Assembly (NCBI RefSeq): GCF_001654835.1
Contig: NZ_LXEP01000041.1
Span: forward strand, 1-32,234
Origin: Buttiauxella gaviniae ATCC 51604
GTDB lineage: Bacteria; Pseudomonadota; Gammaproteobacteria; Enterobacterales; Enterobacteriaceae
Length of the DNA stretch: 32,234 nucleotides
Direction: 5' to 3'
A program made the translations under genes and the position numbers. The notes under the pieces are model-generated. The model was not told the origin of the DNA, did not search any database, and saw nothing but the letters and a program-made list of their open reading frames with translations. Below are positions 1 through 6,826 of the stretch, piece after piece (position 1 is the stretch's first letter; the number at the start of each line of letters is the position of its first letter).

Positions 1-1
1 T

Positions 2-1198
2 GTCGTCGTTCTCTCGAATAACGATGGATGTGTTATTGCCCGGAGTGCAGAGGCGAAAGCCATTGGCGTCAAAATGGGTGACCCGTATTTCAAGCAAAAG
101 GATTTGTTCCGGAGGTTCGGCGTTGTCTGCTTCAGCTCGAATTACGAGTTGTACGCCGATATGTCTGACCGGGTGATGACCACGCTTGAGGAAATGTCCC
201 CACGCTGTGAAATTTATAGTATTGATGAAGCATTTTGTGACCTGACTGGCGTGCGTAACTGTCGCAACCTGGAAGAATTTGGCCGGGAGATTCGGGAAAC
301 TATTTTGCTGCGAACGCGTCTGACCGTGGGCGTTGGGGTGGCACAGACCAAGACTTTAGCCAAGCTCGCTAACCATGCAGCCAAGAAGTGGCAGAGGCAA
401 ACGGGCGGCGTGGTGGACCTTACTAATTTAGAGAAACAACGCAAGCTGATGGCGTATTTCCCGGTTGATGAAGTGTGGGGCGTAGGGCGGCGGCTTTCTA
501 AAAAGCTCGAAGCCATGGGTATCAAAACCGTCTTGCAGTTAGCTGATACCGATATCCGGTTCATTCGGAAGCACTTCAACGTAGTGCTCGAGCGCACCGT
601 TCGTGAACTACGCGGCGAACCCTGCCTCGGCCTGGAAGAGTTTGCACCCACCAAACAGGAAATTGTGTGCTCTCGCTCATTCGGTGACCGGGTGACTGAA
701 TACGAACAAATGCGCCAGGCCATCTGTAGTTACGCTGCGCGTGCCGGGGAGAAACTACGGGGTGAACATCAGTTCTGTCGTTATATCTCTGTATTCATCA
801 AAACATCACCGTTCGCACTGAACGAGCCCTATTACGGGAATCAGGGCGCAGTGAAGTTAATGACGCCCACGCAGGACACTCGAGACATTATCGCAGCGGC
901 GATGCGCTGTCTCGATAAAATCTGGAAGGATGGATATCGGTACCAGAAAGCGGGGATCATGTTGGGTGACTTCTTCAGCCAGGGCGTGGCACAGCTCAAT
1001 CTGTTTGACGACAACGCGCCGCAACAGAACAGTGCAGCGCTGATGGAAGTGCTGGATCATCTCAACAACAAGAACGGGAAAGGGGCGCTGTATTTTGCAG
1101 GGCAGGGGATTCAACAGCAGTGGCAGATGAAGAGAGATATGCTTTCACCACGGTACACCACGAGATGGTCAGATTTACTAGTGGTGAAAGTTAGATAG
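2..1198 (+). CDS. umuC: DNA polymerase V catalytic subunit UmuC (5' end outside window)
   Basis: Y-family translesion polymerase subunit; with UmuD' it forms Pol V, which copies past DNA lesions in the SOS response. The open frame runs from base 2 without a start codon. The first visible residues (VVVLSNNDGCVIAR) align with about residue 27 of E. coli UmuC, so roughly 26 residues, including the first catalytic Asp, lie to the left. Seen here: the YSIDEAF catalytic motif, the helix-hairpin-helix stretch with VWGVGRR, the little-finger domain, and the beta-clamp motif QLNLF (about bases 992-1006). The end matches the family (QQWQMKR...SPRYTTR). An internal ATG at 74 is not the real start. It is the only plus-strand gene of the left island. 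umuD and any LexA box would lie outside the window. Identity is clear; whether the gene is chromosomal, plasmid-like or prophage-borne cannot be told. Confidence 0.95.
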   Translation, partial: VVVLSNNDGCVIARSAEAKAIGVKMGDPYFKQKDLFRRFGVVCFSSNYELYADMSDRVMTTLEEMSPRCEIYSIDEAFCDLTGVRNCRNLEEFGREIRETILLRTRLTVGVGVAQTKTLAKLANHAAKKWQRQTGGVVDLTNLEKQRKLMAYFPVDEVWGVGRRLSKKLEAMGIKTVLQLADTDIRFIRKHFNVVLERTVRELRGEPCLGLEEFAPTKQEIVCSRSFGDRVTEYEQMRQAICSYAARAGEKLRGEHQFCRYISVFIKTSPFALNEPYYGNQGAVKLMTPTQDTRDIIAAAMRCLDKIWKDGYRYQKAGIMLGDFFSQGVAQLNLFDDNAPQQNSAALMEVLDHLNNKNGKGALYFAGQGIQQQWQMKRDMLSPRYTTRWSDLLVVKVR

Positions 1199-1414
1199 GC
1201 TGAATTTGTCGGGCTGCTCGCTAAATGTTAAAAAGTCTGCTGTGTGCTAGGAGCGGACATAAATATCAGCTCATTGAGTTAATCAATGAGGAATCTGTGA
1301 TAGCAGTTAGCACATCGAATGCACAGGTACACACTCCTCGACCTGCTAAATACAATATATGACACACTAGCAACCTGGAAAAATGGATAGCATGCATATA
1401 TTTATAAAATATAA

Positions 1415-2455
1415 TTACTGTTTTTTTATTTCTTTTAAATATGAAATGGATTTTTCAACAAACTTATTATCTGGTTCTATTTGTTGCCAGAAATTAAGTT
1501 TACCAATCAAAGATTCTAAGTAGTAAGGATTTCTCACTTTGAGTTTACTTACATGTGAAAGATAACCATGTTTTTTAATATGATATAATGTATTTGTGAT
1601 GTTTTTTTTATAAGTTCTAGGCAGAGTAATAACCTCATTATGAACAGCAACGCCAGTTACAATTTTTCTTTTAGAAGTGCGGATCAAATGGGTCTTTTCT
1701 GTATTAACGTTTAATCCGTAAGAGGTTACGATATTAGTTACAGATTTAATCAAAGATAAAGGAATCTTGTCTCCAGAGAAAAATAAATCATCAGCATAGC
1801 GGGTGTATGTTACTTTGTATTTTTTCGAGAGTTTTCCCAATCGATTGTCTAAGGATAATGATAATATATTTGAAAGGCATGGACTGGTAACAGCACCTTG
1901 AGGTAGGTGATTCTTTAAGCAGCAAAGGGATGCAAGATAGAATGAAATATCATGGGCGTAACCCAATTTTTTAAAAAAAACAATTACCCAATTTATACTT
2001 ATAGATGGAAAGAAATCTTTAATATCCATTTTGAGTAGATTGTTTTTTCCTGCATGGATTGTAGCATTAGTAATAATTGATTTAGATTGGACATAACCAT
2101 GTGCATGGGAGCTAACAGATTGTTTTTTCAAAATGTTTTCATATATCCAACGCTGGCATTTTTTTAGAGAAGGATAAGGGGTGGATATTTTCCTCTTACC
2201 ACCACTACGTTTAGCTATTTCAAACTCTCTGTAAAAGTCACTTGGGCTGTAAATCATTTTAAGTAATTCTGAGGTGTTTATTCCTATTAGTTGCGATAGA
2301 TGTTTTATTTCAAATATTACAGGTGCATTATTTTCTATAAGAGAGGATATATAAGAGAGATAATCGGAAATGAGGTTTGTTTCAAGCCCGTGATCGATAA
2401 AGAATTTTTTCCAATCGTTAATTTCTTTTTTTATTTCTTCGGCCGATTTTGTCAT
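1415..2455 (-). CDS. Retron-type reverse transcriptase
   Basis: Reverse transcriptase of 346 aa that should copy part of the adjacent non-coding RNA into msDNA, primed from a 2'-OH of an internal guanosine. Seen in the sequence: the retron NAxxH motif (NATIH, 130-134), LKMDIKDFFPSI with the first catalytic Asp (about 141-152), LPQGAVTSP (184-192), the active-site box YADD (220-223), and the retron-specific VTG (266-268) followed by a basic thumb region. Length is normal for retron RTs and all motifs look intact, so it is probably active. It is the last gene of the minus-strand order effector, winged-helix gene, RNA, RT; its ATG lies 19 bases past the a2 repeat. There is only a weak ribosome site (ACGGAAT). 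Codon use is strongly AT-rich compared with flanking genes, which suggests horizontal transfer. A group II intron or diversity-generating RT is unlikely given the VTG motif and the a1/a2 repeats. Confidence 0.93.
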   Translation of the reverse strand: MTKSAEEIKKEINDWKKFFIDHGLETNLISDYLSYISSLIENNAPVIFEIKHLSQLIGINTSELLKMIYSPSDFYREFEIAKRSGGKRKISTPYPSLKKCQRWIYENILKKQSVSSHAHGYVQSKSIITNATIHAGKNNLLKMDIKDFFPSISINWVIVFFKKLGYAHDISFYLASLCCLKNHLPQGAVTSPCLSNILSLSLDNRLGKLSKKYKVTYTRYADDLFFSGDKIPLSLIKSVTNIVTSYGLNVNTEKTHLIRTSKRKIVTGVAVHNEVITLPRTYKKNITNTLYHIKKHGYLSHVSKLKVRNPYYLESLIGKLNFWQQIEPDNKFVEKSISYLKEIKKQ

Positions 2456-2474
2456 TATATTATTCCGTAAAGAT

Positions 2475-2488
2475 GCTTGTAGAGGCTA
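2475..2488 (-). repeat. Retron a2 inverted repeat
   Basis: This is the 3' member of the perfect 14-bp inverted repeat (minus strand TAGCCTCTACAAGC) that pairs with a1 at 2678-2691. In retrons this stem closes the RNA and lets the RT start near its end. It ends 19 bases before the RT start codon. Confidence 0.87.
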
Positions 2489-2677
2489 CTCTCTATACTT
2501 GCGATCCATAATCTTATAAAGAAAATTTGCGTTAGCGCAAATTTTGCTTTATAAATTTTGTATCCACATAAATTCTTGAATTTATGTGGATAGTACTAAG
2601 TTTTAAACGAAGTGCAAAACTTAGTACTGAGGTTAAAGGTAACCTTAACCAAGGGGTCAACTTGACTCCCATTGTGC

Positions 2678-2691
2678 TAGCCTCTACAAGC
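2678..2691 (-). repeat. Retron a1 inverted repeat
   Basis: This is the 5' member of the a1/a2 pair (minus strand GCTTGTAGAGGCTA), 24 bases after the stop codon of the winged-helix gene. It is followed at once by GC, giving the TAGC context expected at the branching guanosine. Confidence 0.87.
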
Positions 2692-2715
2692 TGTATTCAG
2701 TATACCATAAGCAAT

Positions 2716-3063
2716 TTATACATTAAATGTTTTTTTACTTAATAACTTTCTACTAGGAATATAGAACTCTGTCGTGTTTTCTTTATCTGTTAAAAAGTAA
2801 TCAGGGATTACGTTCCACTTTTTTTCTGAATGCTTCTCGCTTATGGTGTTAGTTGCAATATATTTTATACCCTCTGGAAGTAATATTATCTGTTCTGAGT
2901 CGTATGAAATAAATCCTGTTTTTTCCAATAATTTAAGAGAAGTAAAAAGGACAGGAATATCTAACTTCATTTTTTTAAAAAGAGAAAAATTACTGATGGT
3001 TGAATTAGAGGCTGTATAAATATATTTTAATATGTCTCTCTCAATTTTACTCAACTTTATCAT
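2716..3063 (-). CDS. Small winged-helix protein, retron accessory gene
   Basis: Protein of 115 aa. Residues 1-70 read as a MarR-like winged helix-turn-helix: LSKIERDILKYIY (helix 1), a helix pair around ISNFSLFKKMKLDIPVLFTSLKLLEKTG (helix-turn-recognition helix), then a wing strand ISYDSEQIILLPEG. The last 40 residues are polar and of unknown fold. Its ATG overlaps the stop of the upstream effector as ATGA (3060-3063), so translation is coupled and the two proteins probably act together. It ends 24 bases before the a1 repeat of the retron RNA. In retrons such winged-helix partners often come with ribosyl- or deoxyribosyltransferase effectors; a role in binding msDNA or holding the effector is my inference. 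It could also be a plain transcriptional autoregulator. No close named homologue is recognised. Confidence 0.75.
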   Translation of the reverse strand: MIKLSKIERDILKYIYTASNSTISNFSLFKKMKLDIPVLFTSLKLLEKTGFISYDSEQIILLPEGIKYIATNTISEKHSEKKWNVIPDYFLTDKENTTEFYIPSRKLLSKKTFNV

Positions 3064-3926
3064 GCGTCCCCCATGGCTCTGATAAACATAGTTTCTCTGT
3101 GTGAATCATTTTCAAGATAACACCACCAAAAGATAGGAAATACATTGTTAGGCGTGTTTCCATCTTCACGAGAATATAAAGACTCTGAACGCCCATATCC
3201 AAATCTTGGCATAACCCGCCCCTCATATTTTTTTGATAACTTTTCTTCGAGCTTATACATTATTTTGATTTTTTTCTTATCTGTTTTTTTTATACCACTA
3301 CCAGTTATACCTTTATAAATAACCATTTGAGCGGTGACATCAATACCTTTTTTAGACAAAAAATCCATACCCTCTTTAGTCGCCACTATCGATTTTATGA
3401 AAATTTTTAAAGGAATTCCTTTATCGGTAAAGACTTTTTCTAGTTCAAGGTATCTTCCTAGAGCACTCCTCCCTGTTCCTATGAACTCATCTATCAAAAT
3501 CAAGTTTTTAACAATCCCTGCAGGTTTCGTTTTTTTATATGCATCATATGATTTACCGAAAGTATTAACTGTCTTATGCTTTCTCCAATTAAATTTCTCT
3601 AGAATTGGTTTCATATAATATAATACAAACTGCCCACTATCAGAGTTTGAATCACCTGTCATTGAAACAATCATAGTGTCGTAGTCAAAAATGTTAGGGG
3701 TCGTAACAATATCTTCAACTAAACAATGTATTTTTTTTGAAAATGAAGAATAATCTAGGTATGAAAACTTCTCCAGGAGTTCAACAATCAATTTTCTACC
3801 GGCATTATTGCTGCAGTAAGTATCGTATAATTCAAAAAACTGGTCGGCTTTCGATATAACCCAAGGTGATTTTTTAGAGAGCTCAGCAAAATTTGAAAAT
3901 GCCTCTTTTGAAATCTTACCTGTCAA
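3060..3926 (-). CDS. Phosphoribosyltransferase-like retron effector
   Basis: First gene of the retron operon. The key feature is a type I phosphoribosyltransferase loop, LILIDEFIGTGRSAL (about 148-162, counted from the longer frame), the usual hydrophobic strand + D(D/E) + hxGTG(R/T)(S/T) that holds the ribose phosphate of PRPP. It sits downstream of a likely core strand DTMIVSMTGDSNSDSG. Near the C-terminus PRFGYGRSESLY resembles a segment in other PRTase-fold defence proteins. The frame is open to 3944 (TTG, 294 aa), but that start has no ribosome site. The TTG at 3926 has AGAGGG seven bases upstream, so I choose it (288 aa). No signal peptide or membrane segment. It overlaps the next gene by 4 bases. 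Retrons with PRTase-like plus winged-helix effectors form a recognised class (type III in the Mestre scheme, as I recall). Substrate and reaction are unknown; a toxin released on phage attack is inference. Confidence 0.8.
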   Translation of the reverse strand: MTGKISKEAFSNFAELSKKSPWVISKADQFFELYDTYCSNNAGRKLIVELLEKFSYLDYSSFSKKIHCLVEDIVTTPNIFDYDTMIVSMTGDSNSDSGQFVLYYMKPILEKFNWRKHKTVNTFGKSYDAYKKTKPAGIVKNLILIDEFIGTGRSALGRYLELEKVFTDKGIPLKIFIKSIVATKEGMDFLSKKGIDVTAQMVIYKGITGSGIKKTDKKKIKIMYKLEEKLSKKYEGRVMPRFGYGRSESLYSREDGNTPNNVFPIFWWCYLENDSHRETMFIRAMGDA

Positions 3927-3944
3927 GTGAAATCCCTCTCGCAA

Positions 3945-4365
3945 ATAATGGTGTCAGGCTGTATAAATAGATGGTAATTTGACAGATTACTATGAATTTA
4001 CTATTTAAGACAGTATGACGTCTGATTTTTCTGACCAAAAATAATTGTAGAATTTATAATTCCATACCCCATTACTCTTCATTACGCAACATTTAAATAC
4101 ACTTAAAAATCGCTTTTGTCATCTGCAAGTTCTTCATTCTGTGATAAGACAACACATTAATGTTTAGCGCTTAGGTTGCAACCAATTGATATTCTACGGT
4201 TTTTAATCACCACGAATTTAAAAGATTGCATCTATTTATATGTAAAATAAAGTGCAACAATCCCTCCTGGTTGGTTATGATATGTCACTGTTAGTAAAGC
4301 TTTAAGTGACCTTTACACGCTGTGGTTTGAAAGGTCTGCTCTTCGCTCAAAGCAGACAGCCCTTA
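3945..4365. other. AT-rich gap between retron effector and yedK
   Basis: I see no protein gene or tRNA here. Composition stays AT-rich, like the retron, up to about 4260, then shifts toward the composition of yedK, so the retron edge probably lies near 4260-4310. The retron operon promoter should lie in the first 100 bases, but I find no convincing -35/-10 pair on the minus strand. On the plus strand TTGACA (3979-3984) and TATTTA (4002-4007) are 17 bases apart with no gene behind them. A 10-bp palindrome GGTTGCAACC lies at 4174-4183. Confidence 0.5.
4334..4357 (-). terminator. Possible terminator of yedK
   Basis: GTCTGCT and AGCAGAC form a 7-bp stem with a 10-base loop 8 bases beyond the yedK stop. 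The following bases on the minus strand (CTTTC) make only a poor T-tract, so this is a weak candidate. Confidence 0.35.
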
Positions 4366-5040
4366 TTAATGGTCGATATTGATGATCAAATCGTTACTCT
4401 GATTTTTCACATTACCCACAGCTCGAGTTACAGGATGCCAGGTAAATTCGTTAGCCGGTATAGCCGCCTCATGAGCCAGCTCGCTCGCTTGTGCACCGCT
4501 GGTTTCCGGATTCATCCATTCTAGGATAGCTTCAGGCGTAAACACTAAAGGCCTACGGTCATGTATATCGACCAGGCCTTTATCAGCAGCAGACGTCACA
4601 ATCAAAAATCCCTCAGCATCATCCCCCACATCAAACGGCTGCTTGCCAATCGCGGCAAAGTAGAGCGGTTTCCTGTCTTTCCTGTAGATGTAATACGGCT
4701 GCTTTTTGTCTCCTTCCTTTTTCCACTCATACCAGCCATCAGCAAACACGATCGCCCGGCCATGATTCCATAACGGTTTAAACATGCGACTGGTGGCCGC
4801 AGTTTCTACTCTGGCATTTATTAGCGGTGCTTTATCCCACCAACCCGGTGCGTATGACCAGACAACAGGATCGAGGTGAAGGATATCGTCGCGATTATTT
4901 AGAAGGAGAACTTTAGAGCCAGGTGCGACGTTGTATCGACCAATCGGCTCAGGATCGTAAGCAATATCGTTCCCAACTTCTTCAGCCAGAAATTCAAGAT
5001 AGTCGTCACGAGACTGGATTTGGGTAAAGCGTCCGCACAT
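4366..5040 (-). CDS. yedK: Abasic-site DNA-protein crosslink protein YedK (SRAP/HMCES family)
   Basis: SOS-response-associated (SRAP) protein that shields abasic sites in single-stranded DNA by a thiazolidine link to its N-terminal cysteine. The frame opens at 5046 (ATG ACC ATG TGC), but the second ATG is the start: AGGGG lies 6 bases upstream, and it puts Cys at position 2, which is essential after Met removal. From that start the known active residues fall in place: C2, N75, E105 (in GWYEWKKEG) and H160 (in DIHDRRP). The 224-residue protein matches E. coli YedK closely over its whole length, including the GNVKNQ ending. It lies between the retron and fnr, in the same left block as umuC, so this block carries two DNA-damage-tolerance genes. 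I see no good LexA box in front of it. Confidence 0.95.
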   Translation of the reverse strand: MCGRFTQIQSRDDYLEFLAEEVGNDIAYDPEPIGRYNVAPGSKVLLLNNRDDILHLDPVVWSYAPGWWDKAPLINARVETAATSRMFKPLWNHGRAIVFADGWYEWKKEGDKKQPYYIYRKDRKPLYFAAIGKQPFDVGDDAEGFLIVTSAADKGLVDIHDRRPLVFTPEAILEWMNPETSGAQASELAHEAAIPANEFTWHPVTRAVGNVKNQSNDLIINIDH

Positions 5041-5150
5041 GGTCATCCCCTGTAAAACTTAAAGTATAGGTTGAATGGGGAATGCACCGCTCATTGGGTG
5101 GTTAACATATGATGGATTCTCTTTCCTGAACGATGGGAAATGAAAGAGAG

Positions 5151-5202
5151 TTTGGGGGCAAATTTGGGGGCAAAGATCATTCGGGGGCAAGAAATGGGGC
5201 AA
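5151..5202 (+). repeat. Four GGGGGCAA-type direct repeats
   Basis: TTTGGGGGCAAA occurs twice in exact tandem (5151-5162, 5163-5174), followed by GGGGGCAA (5183-5190) and TGGGGCAA (5195-5202). The four G-tracts (5154-5158, 5166-5170, 5183-5187, 5196-5199) are separated by 7, 12 and 8 bases, which would permit a G-quadruplex on the plus strand. The position at the likely island edge suggests recombinase-arm sites or an attachment-site remnant, which is inference. Confidence 0.7.
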
Positions 5203-5293
5203 CGAAAAACCCGATATAATCTGCTATTGTCAGGTAGTTGAGCTTTGTATCTCTTTGATATTTAGGTAACTTGCTGAAGTCATGGCATTTATA

Positions 5294-5334
5294 ATGTGGG
5301 ATCAATAAATCAGGAAAATTTAATGATCCCACAT
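5294..5334. repeat. Inverted repeat downstream of fnr
   Basis: ATGTGGGATCA (5294-5304) and TGATCCCACAT (5324-5334) are perfect 11-bp arms around a 19-base loop, 13 bases after the fnr stop. The loop is long and there is no T-tract on the fnr strand, so it is not a standard terminator; a protein-binding or attachment site is possible. Confidence 0.55.
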
Positions 5335-5347
5335 AGGAAAGCAGATA

Positions 5348-6100
5348 CTAGGCGACGTTACGCGATTGACCAGCGAGTTGTGCAAGAAGATCGATATTTT
5401 CGATAGTAATGTACTTTCCTTTCACGGCCAGCATGCCACTTTTCTGGAAACGGCCTAACAGGCGACTAATGGTTTCCACCGTCAGCCCAAGATAGTTACC
5501 GATATCGCCACGAGTCATGGTCAGACGGAATTCCCGAGGGGAGAAGCCGCGCTGGGCAAAGCGACGTGAAAGATTGTAGATAAATGCGGCCAGACGCTCT
5601 TCTGCATTCTTTTTGGAAAGCAACAGGATCATATCCTGGTCGCCCTTAATTTCCCCGCTCATCAAACGCATCATCTGCTGGCGCAGATTTGGCATTTTAC
5701 CCGACAAATCATCAAGGGTTTCGAATGGGATTTCGCAAACCATTGAGGTTTCAAGTGCTTGCGCAAAGCTTGGGTGCATACCCGTGCCAATAGCGTCAAA
5801 GCCCACAAGATCGCCTGCTAAATGGAAGCCGGTAATTTGCTCATCACCTTGTTCAGTAATGGTGTAGCTCTTGATGGTCCCTGAACGAATTGCGTACAGC
5901 GACTTCAGCTCATCACCAGCCTTAAACAGGGTCTGTCCCTTCTGAATAGGCTTCTTACGCTCGATGATATTATCAAGCTGATCAAGCTCATGTTCATTGA
6001 GCGTGAAGGGGATGCATAATTGGCTGATGCTGCAATCCTGGCAATGGATAGCACAACCGCCAGACTGAATGCGTCGAATAATTCGCTTTTCAGGGATCAT
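5348..6100 (-). CDS. fnr: Fumarate/nitrate reduction regulator Fnr
   Basis: Global oxygen-sensing regulator of the CRP family; binds TTGAT-N4-ATCAA sites when it carries a [4Fe-4S] cluster. The frame is open to 6178, but the established start is [10 protein letters not shown] at 6100, giving 250 aa as in E. coli. With this numbering the cluster ligands are C20, C23, C29 and C122, all present, plus the non-ligand C16. The cyclic-nucleotide-like beta-roll covers about 30-140, the dimer helix about 140-170, and the DNA-binding helix-turn-helix has the [10 protein letters not shown] recognition helix near residue 210. Minor differences from E. coli ([21 protein letters not shown]) are conservative. 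The gene lies 198 bases downstream of ogt on the same strand, enough room for its own promoter. Here it borders the accessory block. Confidence 0.98.
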   Translation of the reverse strand: MIPEKRIIRRIQSGGCAIHCQDCSISQLCIPFTLNEHELDQLDNIIERKKPIQKGQTLFKAGDELKSLYAIRSGTIKSYTITEQGDEQITGFHLAGDLVGFDAIGTGMHPSFAQALETSMVCEIPFETLDDLSGKMPNLRQQMMRLMSGEIKGDQDMILLLSKKNAEERLAAFIYNLSRRFAQRGFSPREFRLTMTRGDIGNYLGLTVETISRLLGRFQKSGMLAVKGKYITIENIDLLAQLAGQSRNVA

Positions 6101-6220
6101 AGATATGCTCGGGCCGTTATTGATATTGGTCAATTTTAACATCTTTTTCTTGAGCACGTAAGTATGATGAAAGCGCATTCAGAATATATCAGCTAATAAC
6201 CTTGTGGTTATAGAGCTATC

Positions 6221-6236
6221 CTATTGAAATCAATAG
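6221..6236. promoter_or_regulatory. Palindrome in the fnr upstream region
   Basis: CTATTGAAATCAATAG has perfect arms CTATTGA and TCAATAG two bases apart, about 120 bases upstream of the fnr ATG. It holds FNR-like TTGA/TCAA half sites, but their spacing (2) is not the 6 of a standard FNR box. A regulator site is likely; which protein binds is unknown. Confidence 0.4.
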
Positions 6237-6298
6237 AACTGTATATTAATCCACATTATTATTGTGTGAATAAAGAACATTCTTCCGCACTTAGGTTG

Positions 6299-6814
6299 CT
6301 ACAACAACAAATATCCTTCATGCCGCAGCAACCACTCTTTCCTACTGACGCCTCCCGCATAGCCCGTCATTGTGCCATTACGGCCAATCACGCGATGGCA
6401 TGGCACCACCACGCTTACCGGGTTTGAACCATTTGCAGCCCCCACTGCGCGCGCCGCTCCCGGTCTGCCAAGTTGGTCTGCTAACTGCCCGTAATGCGTG
6501 ATTTGCCCGCAAGGAATGGTGCGTAATGTTTGCCAGACTTCACGCTGAAATTCGGTTCCCGCAGTTGCGGTTGGCAGCGTTTCTATTACTGCCAAATCGC
6601 CGTCGAAATAGTCGCGCAGTTTATCGCTCAGTCCATTTGGATTTTTGCACGCCACGCGCTGATAGCCGCTGACACCATAATGAAGACCGAGCAGTTGCAC
6701 CATTCTATTGCTATGTTCTTCCCACTCAACCGCGCGTAAGTGATAAAGCTCGTCGCAAATTATCCATAATGGCCCAAGAGGCGTATCAATCTTGTCTTCT
6801 AACAGTGTCAGCAT
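6299..6814 (-). CDS. ogt: Methylated-DNA--protein-cysteine methyltransferase Ogt
   Basis: Constitutive suicide repair protein that moves the methyl group from O6-methylguanine or O4-methylthymine to its own cysteine. It has 171 aa, the length of E. coli Ogt. The active-site motif PCHRVIG has its cysteine at residue 139, with the asparagine-hinge region [10 protein letters not shown] before it and the DNA-reading helix [16 protein letters not shown]. The start ATG has GGAG seven bases upstream. It begins 12 bases after abgT ends, so its ribosome site abuts the abgT stop, and it may be read from the abg promoter as well as its own. fnr follows. Confidence 0.97.
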   Translation of the reverse strand: MLTLLEDKIDTPLGPLWIICDELYHLRAVEWEEHSNRMVQLLGLHYGVSGYQRVACKNPNGLSDKLRDYFDGDLAVIETLPTATAGTEFQREVWQTLRTIPCGQITHYGQLADQLGRPGAARAVGAANGSNPVSVVVPCHRVIGRNGTMTGYAGGVSRKEWLLRHEGYLLL

Positions 6815-6826
6815 TCTTCGCTCCGG

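Larger units (their letters stand above)
2475..2691 (-). ncRNA. Retron msr-msd non-coding RNA
   Basis: Read on the minus strand, the region begins at 2691 with GCTTGTAGAGGCTA (a1, 2691-2678) and ends with its exact complement TAGCCTCTACAAGC (a2, 2488-2475): a perfect 14-bp outer stem. Directly after a1 comes TAGC, whose G (2677) fits the conserved branching guanosine. Inside are two short stems (about 2669-2653 and 2650-2631) and three long ones: 13 bp (2628-2616 with 2604-2592, loop 11), 15 bp (2592-2578 with 2575-2561, tight loop) and 18 bp with one bulged base (2554-2547 and 2545-2536 with 2531-2514, loop CTAA on this strand). The short stems are probably msr. The hairpin nearest a2 is probably the msd template. 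The exact msr/msd border and msDNA length cannot be read from sequence. The location between effector and RT genes is typical of retrons. Confidence 0.88.
5041..5347. other. Gap between yedK and fnr: G-rich repeats and inverted repeat
   Basis: Non-coding stretch holding the four GGGGGCAA-type repeats at 5151-5202 and an inverted repeat at 5294-5334. No gene or tRNA is seen. It separates the accessory block (umuC, retron, yedK) from the conserved fnr-ogt-abg block, so an island boundary probably lies here. Confidence 0.55.

Noticed and set aside
214-723. Long minus-strand frame opposite umuC
   Set aside because: It lies wholly antisense to a conserved gene and its product has no recognisable fold; it is a shadow frame.
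1397-1413. TATATTT/AAATATA stem after the RT stop as retron terminator
   Set aside because: It contains only A and T pairs and lacks a T-tract in the right direction; too weak to list.
5047-5110. LexA box upstream of yedK
   Set aside because: A CTTT...ACAG stretch was inspected, but the half sites and spacing do not match CTGT-N8-ACAG.
6101-6178. 26-codon N-terminal extension of fnr
   Set aside because: The established start gives the correct numbering for the Fe-S cysteines (20, 23, 29, 122) and the exact family length.
4169-6301. CTTAGGTTGC present at 4170 and again at 6291 as a possible pair of attachment sites
   Set aside because: Only about ten bases match, and the pair would enclose the core gene fnr, which is not part of the island; probably chance.
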